NCBI GenBank assembly: GCA_034436045.1
Contig: DAOTVZ010000205.1
Location: forward strand, 1-64,000
DNA: 64,000 bases
Source of the DNA: H111-94 sp034436045
GTDB lineage: Bacteria > Chloroflexota > Ktedonobacteria > Ktedonobacterales > Ktedonobacteraceae
Direction of reading: 5' to 3'
A model generated the notes under the pieces. That model had not been told where the DNA came from. It searched no databases and saw only the letters and a program-made list of their open reading frames with translations. Each line of letters begins with the position of its first letter. The first letter of the stretch is position 1. Shown here piece by piece: positions 40,099 to 48,581 of this stretch. The position numbers were made by a program, and so were the translations under genes.

Positions 40099-40224
40099 AG
40101 GCGGCCTTTGTAACTTATCCACTTATCCACCGTCCCTACTACTGCTGTTATATATAAGTAATTAAGAATCTATATAGTAGTAATTAGGGACGGTGGATAA
40201 GTGGATAAGTTACAAAGGCCGCCT
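40099..40224. repeat. 39-bp perfect inverted repeat around an AT-rich centre in oriC
   Basis: Arms 40099-40137 and 40186-40224 are exact inverse copies of 39 bp. Each arm carries two overlapping near-consensus DnaA boxes (TTATCCACT then TTATCCACC). The 48-bp centre (40138-40185) is strongly AT-rich and contains TTATATATAAG and TTAAGAATC. From 40225 to 40541 no further box, repeat or gene was seen. Confidence 0.92.
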
Positions 40225-40541
40225 GAGATAGATAGCCTGATCACCACCACCTGAGGTTTTCAAGGAGCATCGCCAGGTGTAGAGGTGTTCTTTGAGATGC
40301 AAGGGCAGCAGTCTCAGGCAGTGCCTATCAGGCACTGCTTGTTTTCTGGTAAAGAATTGTTAAGAATTGGAACATTTTTACGTCTATATACGTTAGACCC
40401 GTTGAAACAATACAACAAGACGGCGGTAAACGTAATATACTTTTGGGGGATAGGGGTACGACTTTTGTATCCACAACTCGTTATATGTGTAAGACGTCAG
40501 TAAAGACAACGGTAACAAACGTGCGCTCAGCGAGGTAAGGC

Positions 40542-42593
40542 ATGGCATCCATTATCGAGACGATTAAAGCCAGGATCGATATTGTGGAGGAGATCGGGTT
40601 AGTGGTGGCCTTACAGAAATCCGGCAAGGCACAGAAAGGCTTGTGTCCCTTTCACAATGAGCGTACACCATCATTTTACGTCTTTCCAGAGTCCCAGACC
40701 TGGCACTGTTTTGGTTGCAACGAGGGGGGCGATGTCTTTAGCTTTGTACAAAAGCAGCAGGGCCTGGAATTTCGTGAGACGTTGCAATATCTGGCGGAGA
40801 AGGCGGGCGTTGCGCTTGAGGAGAGTGGTGCGGGAACTTCTGAAGAGGAGCGAGTCAGTAGCGCTCAGAAGGAGCGGTTACGCAAACTGAACGAGGAGGC
40901 GCAGCTCTGGTTTCACCAGATGCTTCTGCGGGCGAAGGAAGCGGAGGAAGCGCGGGCGTATGTGCAGAGCCGGGGTATCTCAATGGACTCCATCATTGCC
41001 TTTGGTTTGGGCTACGCGCCGGAGCGCTGGGATGCTCTGACGCAGTATCTCTTGCGCAAGGGCTATAGTGAGCAGGAACTGGTGGAGGGTGGTCTGGCAC
41101 GCAGGCATGAGGAGCATGAGGGCGAAGCGAGAGGCGGAGGTGATGGAGTCTATGACTACTTCAGGCACCGGCTCATCTTCCCCATTCGGGATATGCGCGG
41201 TCGCGTGATCGGTTTCGGCGGACGTGCCCTGGGCAGCGATAAGCCGAAATATCTGAACTCGCCGCAGACGATTCTGTTTGAAAAAAATAGTGTTCTCTAT
41301 GCGTTGGACCTGGCTCGTGATGCAATAAAACAGGCTGGGCAAGTTGTTATTGTGGAGGGGTATGTTGACGCGGTTATTGCTCACCAGTATGGGACGAAAC
41401 AGGTTGTAGCCTGTATTGGAAGTGCCATTACAGAGAAGCACATTCAACAAATCAAGAAGCTGACAAAGCAGGTCACACTCGCGCTTGACCCGGATGCCGC
41501 CGGTAGCGCTGCTACTGAGCACGGTATTCAGGAGGCGTTGAAGGGCTTTGATCGCACGATTGTGCCGGTGCCTATAGCGGGGACGGAGCGACAGGAGCGG
41601 CGCACGGGTCGAAGCGGTAACTGGCGGGCGCGTAGTATTGTGCGCCTGGAAGAACAGATCGACGCGGAGATCAACGTGGTACAATTGCCCGACGGCGTGG
41701 ACCCGGACGAATTCATTCGACGTGACTTCTCAGCGTGGCTTTATGCCGTGTCCCATCCCTTGCCTCTAATCGACTACTACTTCGTAGTCAAAACCGCACA
41801 ACTTGATCTGCGTGAGCCGAGTGGCAAAAGCGAGGCGGCGCGGCGTTTACTCCCTGTGATTGCCACCATCAGTGACCGTATCAAGCGCGATGTCTATCTT
41901 CGTAAGCTAGCAACCCTGATTAGCGTCGATGAGCGTACTCTTTATGAGGAATTGAGGCGTGTAGTACGTGGGCAGAAAACAACGGGAGTTGCCGCCACGT
42001 TCACGGAGGGACGCCTCGACCGGCCAGCACATAGCAAGGGGAAACCCGGCGAGGCAGTGAGATCTACTGCCAGCGATGATGTCTCTGATGGGCATCAGGC
42101 TATGATGCGTGAGCTTGACAGAGGGCATACAGATAAGTTACAATGGGAGGACTACCTGATTGGGCTACTCTTGTTGAATCCTGGGTTAAGCGCCGACGTT
42201 TGTGCTATAATAAACGATGGTGACTTCATCGGGACAGACACGCGAGAGTTGTACCGTATTCTCAGCTCGTTGTATCAGCGTGGTTTCTCCCCCTCTCATC
42301 AACCCATAACGCAGGATATACCTTCGGCTCTGCTGGAAACGGCGGCCAGGGCGCAGGCGTGCGCTGAGTTGCGCGCTCCGCAGGATGGAGAAGGACTGAG
42401 GAAAGAAGCGGTCCAATGTGCAACGCGACTCAAGCGCGAGCGGCTGTCACAACTGAATATTGAACTACAATATCTTTTGCAAGATGCTCGGCGCGCCGGT
42501 GATGCAATGCTGGTACGCCAGCTTCAGAGTCAAGTAGTGGCGTTGCATCGTGATCGGCGCGCTCTTGATTCTGTCATGCCGCTTCATGGTTAA
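40542..42593 (+). CDS. dnaG: DNA primase
   Basis: 683 aa. It makes RNA primers at the replication fork. The N-terminal CHC2 zinc finger has CPFHNERTPSF and HCFGC (Cys35, His38, Cys56, Cys59). The RNA-polymerase core has the FGLGYAPERWDAL and RLIFPIRDMRGRVIGFGGRA motifs. The TOPRIM domain has VVIVEGYVDAVIAHQYG and LALDPDAAGS. Within TOPRIM an extra basic segment of about 35 residues (GTERQERRTGRSGNWRARSI, at about 41580-41680) sits before NVVQLPDGVDPDEF. The C-terminal helicase-binding domain follows. It starts 318 bp after the origin inverted repeat. Confidence 0.97.
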   Translation: MASIIETIKARIDIVEEIGLVVALQKSGKAQKGLCPFHNERTPSFYVFPESQTWHCFGCNEGGDVFSFVQKQQGLEFRETLQYLAEKAGVALEESGAGTSEEERVSSAQKERLRKLNEEAQLWFHQMLLRAKEAEEARAYVQSRGISMDSIIAFGLGYAPERWDALTQYLLRKGYSEQELVEGGLARRHEEHEGEARGGGDGVYDYFRHRLIFPIRDMRGRVIGFGGRALGSDKPKYLNSPQTILFEKNSVLYALDLARDAIKQAGQVVIVEGYVDAVIAHQYGTKQVVACIGSAITEKHIQQIKKLTKQVTLALDPDAAGSAATEHGIQEALKGFDRTIVPVPIAGTERQERRTGRSGNWRARSIVRLEEQIDAEINVVQLPDGVDPDEFIRRDFSAWLYAVSHPLPLIDYYFVVKTAQLDLREPSGKSEAARRLLPVIATISDRIKRDVYLRKLATLISVDERTLYEELRRVVRGQKTTGVAATFTEGRLDRPAHSKGKPGEAVRSTASDDVSDGHQAMMRELDRGHTDKLQWEDYLIGLLLLNPGLSADVCAIINDGDFIGTDTRELYRILSSLYQRGFSPSHQPITQDIPSALLETAARAQACAELRAPQDGEGLRKEAVQCATRLKRERLSQLNIELQYLLQDARRAGDAMLVRQLQSQVVALHRDRRALDSVMPLHG

Positions 42594-42741
42594 GGGGGAA
42601 GCGGTATCTATGTAGAAGGGTGTGGTCGGCGCATCAGTGCGCCTTGTGGAATAAAATCATACAGTGGATCGTTCCAGAAGACGGGTTTTCATCATCTTTT
42701 TTTCATTTATCATCACCTGTTTTCTGAAGGGGGATGCCATT

Positions 42742-44013
42742 ATGGTGAATAGGGAACAAGAAGTGATAGATCGCATACAGAAAGATCGTGTCAGCACAGG
42801 GTCTTTAGATGAGATGTTAATAGAGCCAGAGCAATTTGGTGAGGCAATTTTAAGTAATACCGAGAATCTTTTAGCTATTGAGCCGGTAGGTCATGCTCAT
42901 GTTGCCAGCGGTAGTCTTGTGACCCCCGTCGATGACAGCGAGGCATTTGATCTGTTCAAATTACAGGACGAAGAGCCTATGGATGCCCTTGATCCAACCA
43001 AAGAGCCACCGGCTGACTGGGAACCGGGGCCAGAAGATGTTATGGATGTCGAGGCGATGGTTGAGACGAAGTGGGATGATCTACAAGATAGTCTGGGGAT
43101 TGTAGTGGCAGACCTGGAGAGCAGCCTGGACGACCCGGTGCGCATGTACCTGCGCGAGATTGGGCGGGTGCCCCTGCTCACTGCCGAGGAAGAAGTTCGC
43201 CTGGCCCAACTTATGGAGCGTGGCAAGGCCGAGCGTCGTCGCGCCGAAATCTATAAGACAACCCCCAATCGTCGCATTATCGAGGAAGGTGAGGAGGCCC
43301 AGCGTCGTCTGACCGAAGCCAATCTGCGCCTGGTGGTGAGCGTGGCCAAAAAGTATATCGGACGCGGTATGAGCCTGCTAGACCTGATTCAGGAGGGGAA
43401 TATCGGTCTGATTCGTGCGGTCGAAAAGTTCGACTATACGAAGGGCTACAAGTTTAGCACCTATGCTACCTGGTGGATCCGTCAGGCCATCACACGCGCT
43501 ATCGCCGATCAGGCACGCACCATCCGCATTCCGGTTCACATGGTCGAAACTATCAACCGTTTGATCCGCATCAGCCGTCGTCTGTTGCAGGATCTGGGGC
43601 GCGAACCAACCTCGGAAGAGATCGCCGCGCAGATGGATATCAGCGCCGAGAAAGTGCGCGAGATCATCAAGGTCAGCCAGGAGCCGGTTAGCCTGGAGAC
43701 GCCAATTGGCGAGGAGGAGGACAGCCACCTGGGTGATTTCATTGAAGATCACACCGCGCTGGCTCCCGCCGAGGCCGCCAGCCACCAGTTGCTCAAAGAG
43801 CAGGTGGAGGATGTGCTAGACAGCCTGACGGAGCGCGAGCGCAAGGTGCTGCAATTGCGCTTTGGCCTCGATGACGGGCGCAGCCGCACGCTGGAAGAGG
43901 TCGGCAAGGAGTTCCACGTGACACGCGAGCGCATCCGCCAGATTGAGGCTAAGGCCCTGCGCAAGCTGCGTCATCCCAGCCGCAGCCGCAAGCTCAAGGA
44001 TTACCTGGATTAA
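42742..44013 (+). CDS. sigA: Primary sigma factor (RpoD/SigA)
   Basis: 423 aa with the start at ATG 42742 (AAGGGGG upstream); an in-frame GTG at 42664 would add 26 hydrophobic residues and has no site. Region 1.2 is DDPVRMYLREIGRVPLLTAE. Region 2 has VAKKYIGRGMSLLDLIQEGN, then KFSTYATWWIRQAITRAIAD (2.3-2.4, promoter melting and -10 reading). Region 3 and region 4 follow (LTERERKVLQLRFGLDDG, VTRERIRQIEAKALRKLRHP). It ends KLKDYLD, as usual for the housekeeping sigma. It follows dnaG by 148 bp, as in the common dnaG-sigA pairing. Its acidic region 1.1 is short. Confidence 0.96.
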   Translation: MVNREQEVIDRIQKDRVSTGSLDEMLIEPEQFGEAILSNTENLLAIEPVGHAHVASGSLVTPVDDSEAFDLFKLQDEEPMDALDPTKEPPADWEPGPEDVMDVEAMVETKWDDLQDSLGIVVADLESSLDDPVRMYLREIGRVPLLTAEEEVRLAQLMERGKAERRRAEIYKTTPNRRIIEEGEEAQRRLTEANLRLVVSVAKKYIGRGMSLLDLIQEGNIGLIRAVEKFDYTKGYKFSTYATWWIRQAITRAIADQARTIRIPVHMVETINRLIRISRRLLQDLGREPTSEEIAAQMDISAEKVREIIKVSQEPVSLETPIGEEEDSHLGDFIEDHTALAPAEAASHQLLKEQVEDVLDSLTERERKVLQLRFGLDDGRSRTLEEVGKEFHVTRERIRQIEAKALRKLRHPSRSRKLKDYLD

Positions 44014-44029
44014 CGTTAATCTCATAGTA

Positions 44030-44062
44030 CCCCACCGGAAGCGATTTCCGGTGGGGTTTTTA
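44030..44062 (+). terminator. Intrinsic terminator of sigA
   Basis: CCCCACCGGAA (44030-44040) pairs perfectly with TTCCGGTGGGG (44046-44056) around a 5-nt loop and is followed by TTTTTATTT. It is a textbook rho-independent terminator, 16 bp after the sigA stop. Confidence 0.95.
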
Positions 44063-44102
44063 TTTGGTTGCGCTAACTATACTAAAAATACAGGAGGTGA
44101 AC

Positions 44103-44849
44103 ATGCTGGAGAACACAGCAGACACAGCAGAAGACGATGCGTGGCTGAACGATGGCGGCGCACCGGCGCGGCTAGGCCACACTATTGCGTATGAAGAGGT
44201 GCCGACATTCCCACTGATTCGCCCGTCGGTTGGCAAGGACGGACATCGGCAAGCTCCTGTGACGATGCTCATACCGGGGCATCGCTTATGGCCGCTTGTA
44301 CAAAAATTGAGCGAACAACTTCGGCGTGAGTTCCGGCCTGTTCCACCCTCTCATTCTGTGCCTGCGACCTTTCCCTCTACCACTGCGCTGCGTCGTCGCT
44401 TGCTGGCTCTTCTGCGCACTGATCTTGAGCAAGCACGGCAAATTCGCTCCAAAGAGGAGATGCAGCTTCTCCTGCAACGGGTGATTGACGAGGTGGTTGG
44501 AGCGGGGCCACTGGAAATTTTGTTGCGCGAGGCTCCGGTCAAAGCGCTGATGGTGAGCAATGCCGCCGATGTTGCGGTTGTGTACGAGGGGCGTATCCAG
44601 GTGATAAGCAATCTGTTTGCCGATGAGCAGCATCTGCAACGTTGTGTGAAAAACCTGCTTTATCGCGCTGCCCGCCCCACGTGGGACTCCTGGCCCCTGA
44701 CCAGCGTGCGGCTCCCCGACGAGACGTTACTGACGATGACGCTGCCAGGTGGCGAGAACCGACCGCTTTACCTCGTGCTGCATCATGAAAGTACTCGTCT
44801 TCTGCTACATCCGTCGATGACACTGATACTGCTGAAAATATATTGCTGA
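44103..44849 (+). CDS. Orphan CpaF/TadA N-terminal-domain protein (no ATPase domain)
   Basis: 248 aa from ATG 44103 with AGGAGGTGA upstream. Residues about 120-225 resemble the N-terminal domain of the CpaF/TadA secretion ATPases: RVIDEVVGAGPLEILLREAP, VKALMVSNAADVAVVYEGRI, LFADEQHLQRCVKNLLYRAA and SVRLPDETLLTMTLPGG. The family would continue into a RecA-like ATPase with Walker A, but the frame ends 20 codons later at 44849 and the next 90 bp hold no ATPase remnant. It is either a decayed gene or a stand-alone sensing/adaptor domain. No other Tad/T2S genes are nearby. Confidence 0.7.
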   Translation: MLENTADTAEDDAWLNDGGAPARLGHTIAYEEVPTFPLIRPSVGKDGHRQAPVTMLIPGHRLWPLVQKLSEQLRREFRPVPPSHSVPATFPSTTALRRRLLALLRTDLEQARQIRSKEEMQLLLQRVIDEVVGAGPLEILLREAPVKALMVSNAADVAVVYEGRIQVISNLFADEQHLQRCVKNLLYRAARPTWDSWPLTSVRLPDETLLTMTLPGGENRPLYLVLHHESTRLLLHPSMTLILLKIYC

Positions 44850-44866
44850 GTTTCGTAAAGGACAGT

Positions 44867-44933
44867 GTAGGGACAGTTCACCACGTTCATCATTCACTGG
44901 CCCCAGGCACGGATGTGGTGAATCTGTCCTTAC
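44867..44933. repeat. Imperfect palindrome between CpaF-like gene and tpiA
   Basis: GTAGGGACAGTTCACCAC (44867-44884) pairs with GTGGTGAATCTGTCCTTAC (44915-44933) with one bulge and one mismatch around a 30-nt loop. It lies between convergent genes and may act as a two-way terminator. Its outer GTAGGG end is shared with other palindromes of the window. Confidence 0.55.
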
Positions 44934-44938
44934 AGGGA

Positions 44939-45727
44939 CTATCTTGCCTCAGCAGCTTTGCGGGTGAGTTCGATAAAATCGGCCTTGAGACTTGCCCCGC
45001 CGACCAGCGCACCATCGATGTCGCTGTTTGACACGAAGTCTGCGATGTTGGCCGAGGTGACACTGCCACCGTAGAGGATGTGCAGCGCCTCTGCTGCTTC
45101 CTGGCCGTACATATTGCCGTAGAGCAGACGGATCAGGCCAATAACGCTACAGGCGATTTCGGGGGTTGCGGCTTTTCCGGTGCCAATGGCCCAGACCGGT
45201 TCGTAGGCGATTACCAGTTCAGAGACTTTATCGGCTGGCAACCCGGCCAGACTGCCTGCTACCTGGGTGCGAATAACCTGCTCGGTTTGACCACTTTCAT
45301 ACTGTTGCAGGTTCTCTCCCACACAAACAATCGGGCGCAAGCCGTGTTTGAGAGCGGCCAGCGTCTTCTTATTGACTAATTCGTTGCTCTCGCCAAAGTA
45401 AGTACGTCGCTCGGAATGGCCGAGGATCACATAGCGACACAGCTCATGCACCATCACTGGCGAAATTTCGCCGGTGTAAGCACCCTGTTCTTCAAAGTAC
45501 ATATTCTGCGCGCCCAGTGCCAGTCGTTGATGTGCATGTACCTCTAGCACGTTATGCACCGCACTGAGCGAGATAGCGGGTGGGCAGAGCACGCTGACGA
45601 TCTGGGCATGCTGGTGCAGGATATTCAGTAGTTCCGGCACGATCTCTTGTGCGAAACTGCTGGCGCGCCTGGGGCCATAGTTCATCTTCCAGTTGCCCGC
45701 GATAATAATGGAGCGCGTGTGTGCCAT
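44939..45727 (-). CDS. tpiA: Triosephosphate isomerase
   Basis: 262 aa, full length. It interconverts dihydroxyacetone phosphate and glyceraldehyde-3-phosphate. Catalytic segments are present: GNWKMN (Lys), ILGHSERR (His) and IAYEPVWAIGTGKAATPE (Glu plus loop 6). The C-terminal phosphate-binding ILYGGSVTSANIADF and GALVGGASL follow. It is the third gene of the gap-pgk-tpiA series on the minus strand, 49 bp after pgk. Confidence 0.97.
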   Translation of the reverse strand: MAHTRSIIIAGNWKMNYGPRRASSFAQEIVPELLNILHQHAQIVSVLCPPAISLSAVHNVLEVHAHQRLALGAQNMYFEEQGAYTGEISPVMVHELCRYVILGHSERRTYFGESNELVNKKTLAALKHGLRPIVCVGENLQQYESGQTEQVIRTQVAGSLAGLPADKVSELVIAYEPVWAIGTGKAATPEIACSVIGLIRLLYGNMYGQEAAEALHILYGGSVTSANIADFVSNSDIDGALVGGASLKADFIELTRKAAEAR

Positions 45728-45741
45728 ACCAACTCCTTTCC

Positions 45742-45779
45742 CGTAGAGGGGTGATGTGAGACCTCACATCATATCTCTA
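45742..45779. repeat. Hairpin between pgk and tpiA
   Basis: TGATGTGAG (45751-45759) pairs perfectly with CTCACATCA (45762-45770) across a 2-nt loop. An outer GTAGAG/CTCTAC pair (45742-45747 and 45774-45779) extends it. It reaches the pgk stop codon. It may tune the pgk:tpiA ratio. Confidence 0.6.
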
Positions 45780-46970
45780 CAGATCTTGCAGGGCGGCCAC
45801 GCCGGGAAGGACACGCCCTTCCAGAAATTCCAGTGAGGCACCGCCGCCGGTTGAGACGTGGGTCATCTTGTCAGCCGCGCCTGCCTGTTCAACCGCTGCC
45901 GCCGAGTCGCCGCCGCCAATGACAGTGATGGCTCCCTCGCCGGTACGTTGTGCCAGGATGTCAATGATGGCGTTAGTGCCGACGGCGAAAGCGGGCATCT
46001 CCGCTACGCCCAGCGTGCCGTTCCAGACGATGGTTTTCGCATTCGCCAGCACGGTGCGGAAATCCTCAATGGTGGCCGGGCCGATGTCCATGATGCGCCA
46101 GCCCTTTGCAACAGCGTTGACCGGCACAACCTTATGCTCGGCATCAGCCGCGAAACGATCTGCTACCATGACATCGACGGGCAGATGCAGCTCGACCTGT
46201 TTCGCGCGCGCCTTGTCCAGCAGGGCGCGTGCCATCTCAACCTTGCTCTCTTCAAAAAGTGAGTCACCGATTTCATAGCCCTCGGCGGCTAGAAAGGTGT
46301 TTGCCATGCCGCCGCCGATCAGAATGCTATCGGCCATCTCGATCAGGCGCTCTAGCACAGCAATCTTGTCAGAGACTTTCGCGCCGCCGACGATGGCGAC
46401 GAAGGGGCGCTCTGGATGTTCCAGCGTCTTGCCCAGGAAATTGATTTCCTTCTCCATCAGGAAACCGGCAACGGCGGGCAGATAGTGTGTCACGCCTTCG
46501 GTGGAGGCATGAGCACGGTGCGCGGTGCCAAAGGCGTCGTTGACATAGACCTCACCCAGCGCGGCCAGTTGGCGCGCGAACTCCGGGTCATTCTTCTCTT
46601 CCTCTTTATGGAAGCGCAGATTCTCCAGCAATAGCACCTGGCCGGGTTGTAGCGCCCTCGCCTGCGCCTCAACATCCGATCCAACACAGTCCGTGGCCGT
46701 CTGCACAGGACGATGCAGGAGTTCGCTGAGGCGTTGGGCCAGCGGGGCCATGCGCAGCTTGTCTACCACCTTCCCGTCCGGGCGTCCCAGGTGCGACATC
46801 AGAATCACGGCGGCATTATGATCCAGCAGGTATTGAATGGTCGGTAGCGCGGCCACAATGCGTGTGTCATCGGTAATATGTCGGTCGGCATCCAGCGGCA
46901 CATTGAAATCGACGCGCATCAGCACGCGCTTTCCGTTGACATCAATGTCGCGTACTGTTTTCTTCTCCAT
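45777..46970 (-). CDS. pgk: Phosphoglycerate kinase
   Basis: 397 aa from ATG 46970 (AGGAG upstream). The open frame continues far upstream through the repeat-rich gap, but the family start is MEKKTVRDIDVNGKRVLMRV. Substrate-binding DFNVPLD, LMSHLGRPDG and the nucleotide-binding GGAKVSDKI and GGGDSAAAVEQ are present. It transfers phosphate from 1,3-bisphosphoglycerate to ADP. It is the middle gene of the glycolytic cluster. Confidence 0.97.
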   Translation of the reverse strand: MEKKTVRDIDVNGKRVLMRVDFNVPLDADRHITDDTRIVAALPTIQYLLDHNAAVILMSHLGRPDGKVVDKLRMAPLAQRLSELLHRPVQTATDCVGSDVEAQARALQPGQVLLLENLRFHKEEEKNDPEFARQLAALGEVYVNDAFGTAHRAHASTEGVTHYLPAVAGFLMEKEINFLGKTLEHPERPFVAIVGGAKVSDKIAVLERLIEMADSILIGGGMANTFLAAEGYEIGDSLFEESKVEMARALLDKARAKQVELHLPVDVMVADRFAADAEHKVVPVNAVAKGWRIMDIGPATIEDFRTVLANAKTIVWNGTLGVAEMPAFAVGTNAIIDILAQRTGEGAITVIGGGDSAAAVEQAGAADKMTHVSTGGGASLEFLEGRVLPGVAALQDL

Positions 46971-46995
46971 AATGTTCTTCTCCTGCACATGAGGA

Positions 46996-47169
46996 GGGCG
47001 ACCGCAAGGCACGATCCAACGGGGCGGAGAGCAACAGGACACCACGAGGGTTGCCTCTACAGTGTGACAGTGCTGCTCTCGCCTGTTCGTGATTGTAGGG
47101 GTGTCCCTTGCGGGTACGCCGTTTGTAATATCTCTTGTGGGTACCCTGTTTGTTCCCTTGCGGTCGTCC
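46996..47169. repeat. Palindromic repeats in the gap-pgk gap
   Basis: GGGCGACCGCAAGG (46996-47009) and CCTTGCGGTCGTCC (47156-47169) are inverse copies at 13 of 14 positions. Between them are further fragments of the same type (TTGTAGGGGTGTCCCTTGCG, GGGTACGCC, GGGTACCC). They fill the 214-bp gap between gap and pgk. The motif is shared with 8583-8651. Confidence 0.65.
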
Positions 47170-47184
47170 GGCCTGTCGTTGCGG

Positions 47185-48198
47185 CTAGATGCCCTTCTCG
47201 CCGATAAAGTGGGCGAGGTCGGCGACGCGGCACGAATAGCCCCACTCGTTATCGTACCAGGCGATGACCTTGACCATGTTGTCGCCCAGCACCATGGTGG
47301 AGAGGCCATCGACGGTTGAGGAGTGAGCGTCGCCACGAAAATCGCTGGAGACGAGCGGCTCCTCGGTGTAGGCCAGGATGCCGCTCAGCGCGCCGGAAGC
47401 GGCGGTCTTGAAGGCGGCGTTGACGGAATCGCGTGTGACAGGCTTGCGCGTTGTGGCTACGAAGTCCACCACGGAGACGGTGATGGTGGGAACGCGCAAG
47501 GACATACCATCGAAGCGACCCTTGAGTTCTGGGATGACAAGTGCGAGGGCGCGCGCGGCACCGGTGGTGGTTGGAATGATGTTGGCCCCGGCGGAGCGAG
47601 CGCGGCGCAGATCCTTGTGTACCTGATCCAGGATGCGCTGATCATTGGTATAGGAATGGATGGTGTTCATCAGGCCATACTCGATGCCGAACTCGTCGTT
47701 CAGCACCTTGGCGGTAGGAGCCAGGCAGTTGGTCGTGCAGGAGGCGTTGGAAATAATGTTGTGCTTCTCTGGATCATACATATTTTCATTGACACCCAGC
47801 ACGATGGTGATATCCTCGCCTTTGGCAGGTGCGGAGATGATGACCTTTTTCGCTCCGCCCTTGATGTGTGCGGAGGCTTTGCTCGCATCGGTAAAGAGAC
47901 CGGTCGATTCGATCACGAGTTCTACACCGAGATCGCCCCAGGGAATCTGCGCCGGGTCGCGCTGTGCCAGCACCTTAATGGAATGCCCATTAACGATCAG
48001 AGCATCAGGCGTGGCCTCAACTTCGCCAGGAAAGCGACCGTAGGTTGAGTCATACTTCAAGAGGTGTGCGTTAGTGTGTGTGTCGGTCAAATCATTGATA
48101 GCGACAACCTCAATGTCGCGGGGATAGCGTTCGAGCATTGCTTTCATGGATTGGCGTCCGATGCGCCCGAACCCGTTGATGCCTACACGTAGCGTCAT
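47185..48198 (-). CDS. gap: Glyceraldehyde-3-phosphate dehydrogenase
   Basis: 337 aa. The NAD-binding GINGFGRIGR opens the protein. The catalytic SNASCTTNCLAP (Cys), TIHSYTNDQRILD and the phosphate-binding TTTGAAR follow, ending with WYDNEWGYSCRVADL. A ribosome-binding site AAGGAGAAGAG lies before ATG 48198. It is the first gene of gap-pgk-tpiA. Confidence 0.98.
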   Translation of the reverse strand: MTLRVGINGFGRIGRQSMKAMLERYPRDIEVVAINDLTDTHTNAHLLKYDSTYGRFPGEVEATPDALIVNGHSIKVLAQRDPAQIPWGDLGVELVIESTGLFTDASKASAHIKGGAKKVIISAPAKGEDITIVLGVNENMYDPEKHNIISNASCTTNCLAPTAKVLNDEFGIEYGLMNTIHSYTNDQRILDQVHKDLRRARSAGANIIPTTTGAARALALVIPELKGRFDGMSLRVPTITVSVVDFVATTRKPVTRDSVNAAFKTAASGALSGILAYTEEPLVSSDFRGDAHSSTVDGLSTMVLGDNMVKVIAWYDNEWGYSCRVADLAHFIGEKGI

Positions 48199-48283
48199 GT
48201 TGTCTCTTCTCCTTGTATATAAAAACTGGGATTGCCATGCTCACGCGCTTCTAACCATGTCAGACATGATTTTACAACGCCAT

Positions 48284-48299
48284 TGTTTCACGTGAAACG
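48284..48299. other. parS: parS-type ParB-binding site, 15/16
   Basis: TGTTTCACGTGAAACG, one mismatch at the last base to the palindrome TGTTTCACGTGAAACA. It is intergenic, upstream of gap, in a 383-bp gap (48199-48581) that otherwise shows no clear element apart from the hsp20 ribosome-binding site. Confidence 0.75.
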
Positions 48300-48581
48300 G
48301 CGGAAGTCCGTCTGCCACCGCTTAAAAGCGTACCACGTTAGTTGCCAACACGCAAGGTGACAATCTAACAGATCAATCACTAAAGCTATGTTCTTTTTGG
48401 ATTGGAAAATTTTCTAGCAGTGCCCAGTTTTGGGAATAAGAAGCATGGGATAATTGTTTCTCAGTGTGGAACGAACAAGAAGAGGTAATCCCTGTTGGGG
48501 ATGCCCCGGCGAATGGTGGTGACACACGAGGTTCGTCGGGCACTCACGTATGGTGAGTAATTTCTTGAGGAGGTGAAGTGT

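Larger units (their letters stand above)
39210..40224. other. oriC: Probable chromosomal replication origin (oriC)
   Basis: A non-coding block (39102-40541) with 14 exact DnaA boxes. Forward TTATCCACA starts at 39210, 39384, 39417, 39447, 39552, 39583, 39616 and 39996. Reverse TGTGGATAA starts at 39224, 39597, 39704, 39819, 39913 and 40026. There are at least 15 one-mismatch boxes as well (TTATCCACC, TTATCCACT, CTATCCACA, TTATCCCCA and TTTTCCACA). The density is far above chance. An AT-rich centre at 40138-40185 could be the unwinding element. dnaG and the primary sigma factor follow, and ParB-type sites lie 8-17 kb away. rpoBC/str on the left and dnaG on the right are transcribed away from it. 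dnaA is not nearby, so a DnaA-titrating locus is the alternative. Confidence 0.88.

Noticed and set aside
42664..42741. GTG start adding a hydrophobic N-terminus to the sigma factor
   Set aside because: No ribosome-binding site there; ATG 42742 has AAGGGGG and gives a normal sigma N-terminus.
46971..47336. N-terminal extension of pgk (frame open to 47336)
   Set aside because: The extension crosses palindromic repeats and part of the gap gene. The family start at 46970 has AGGAG.
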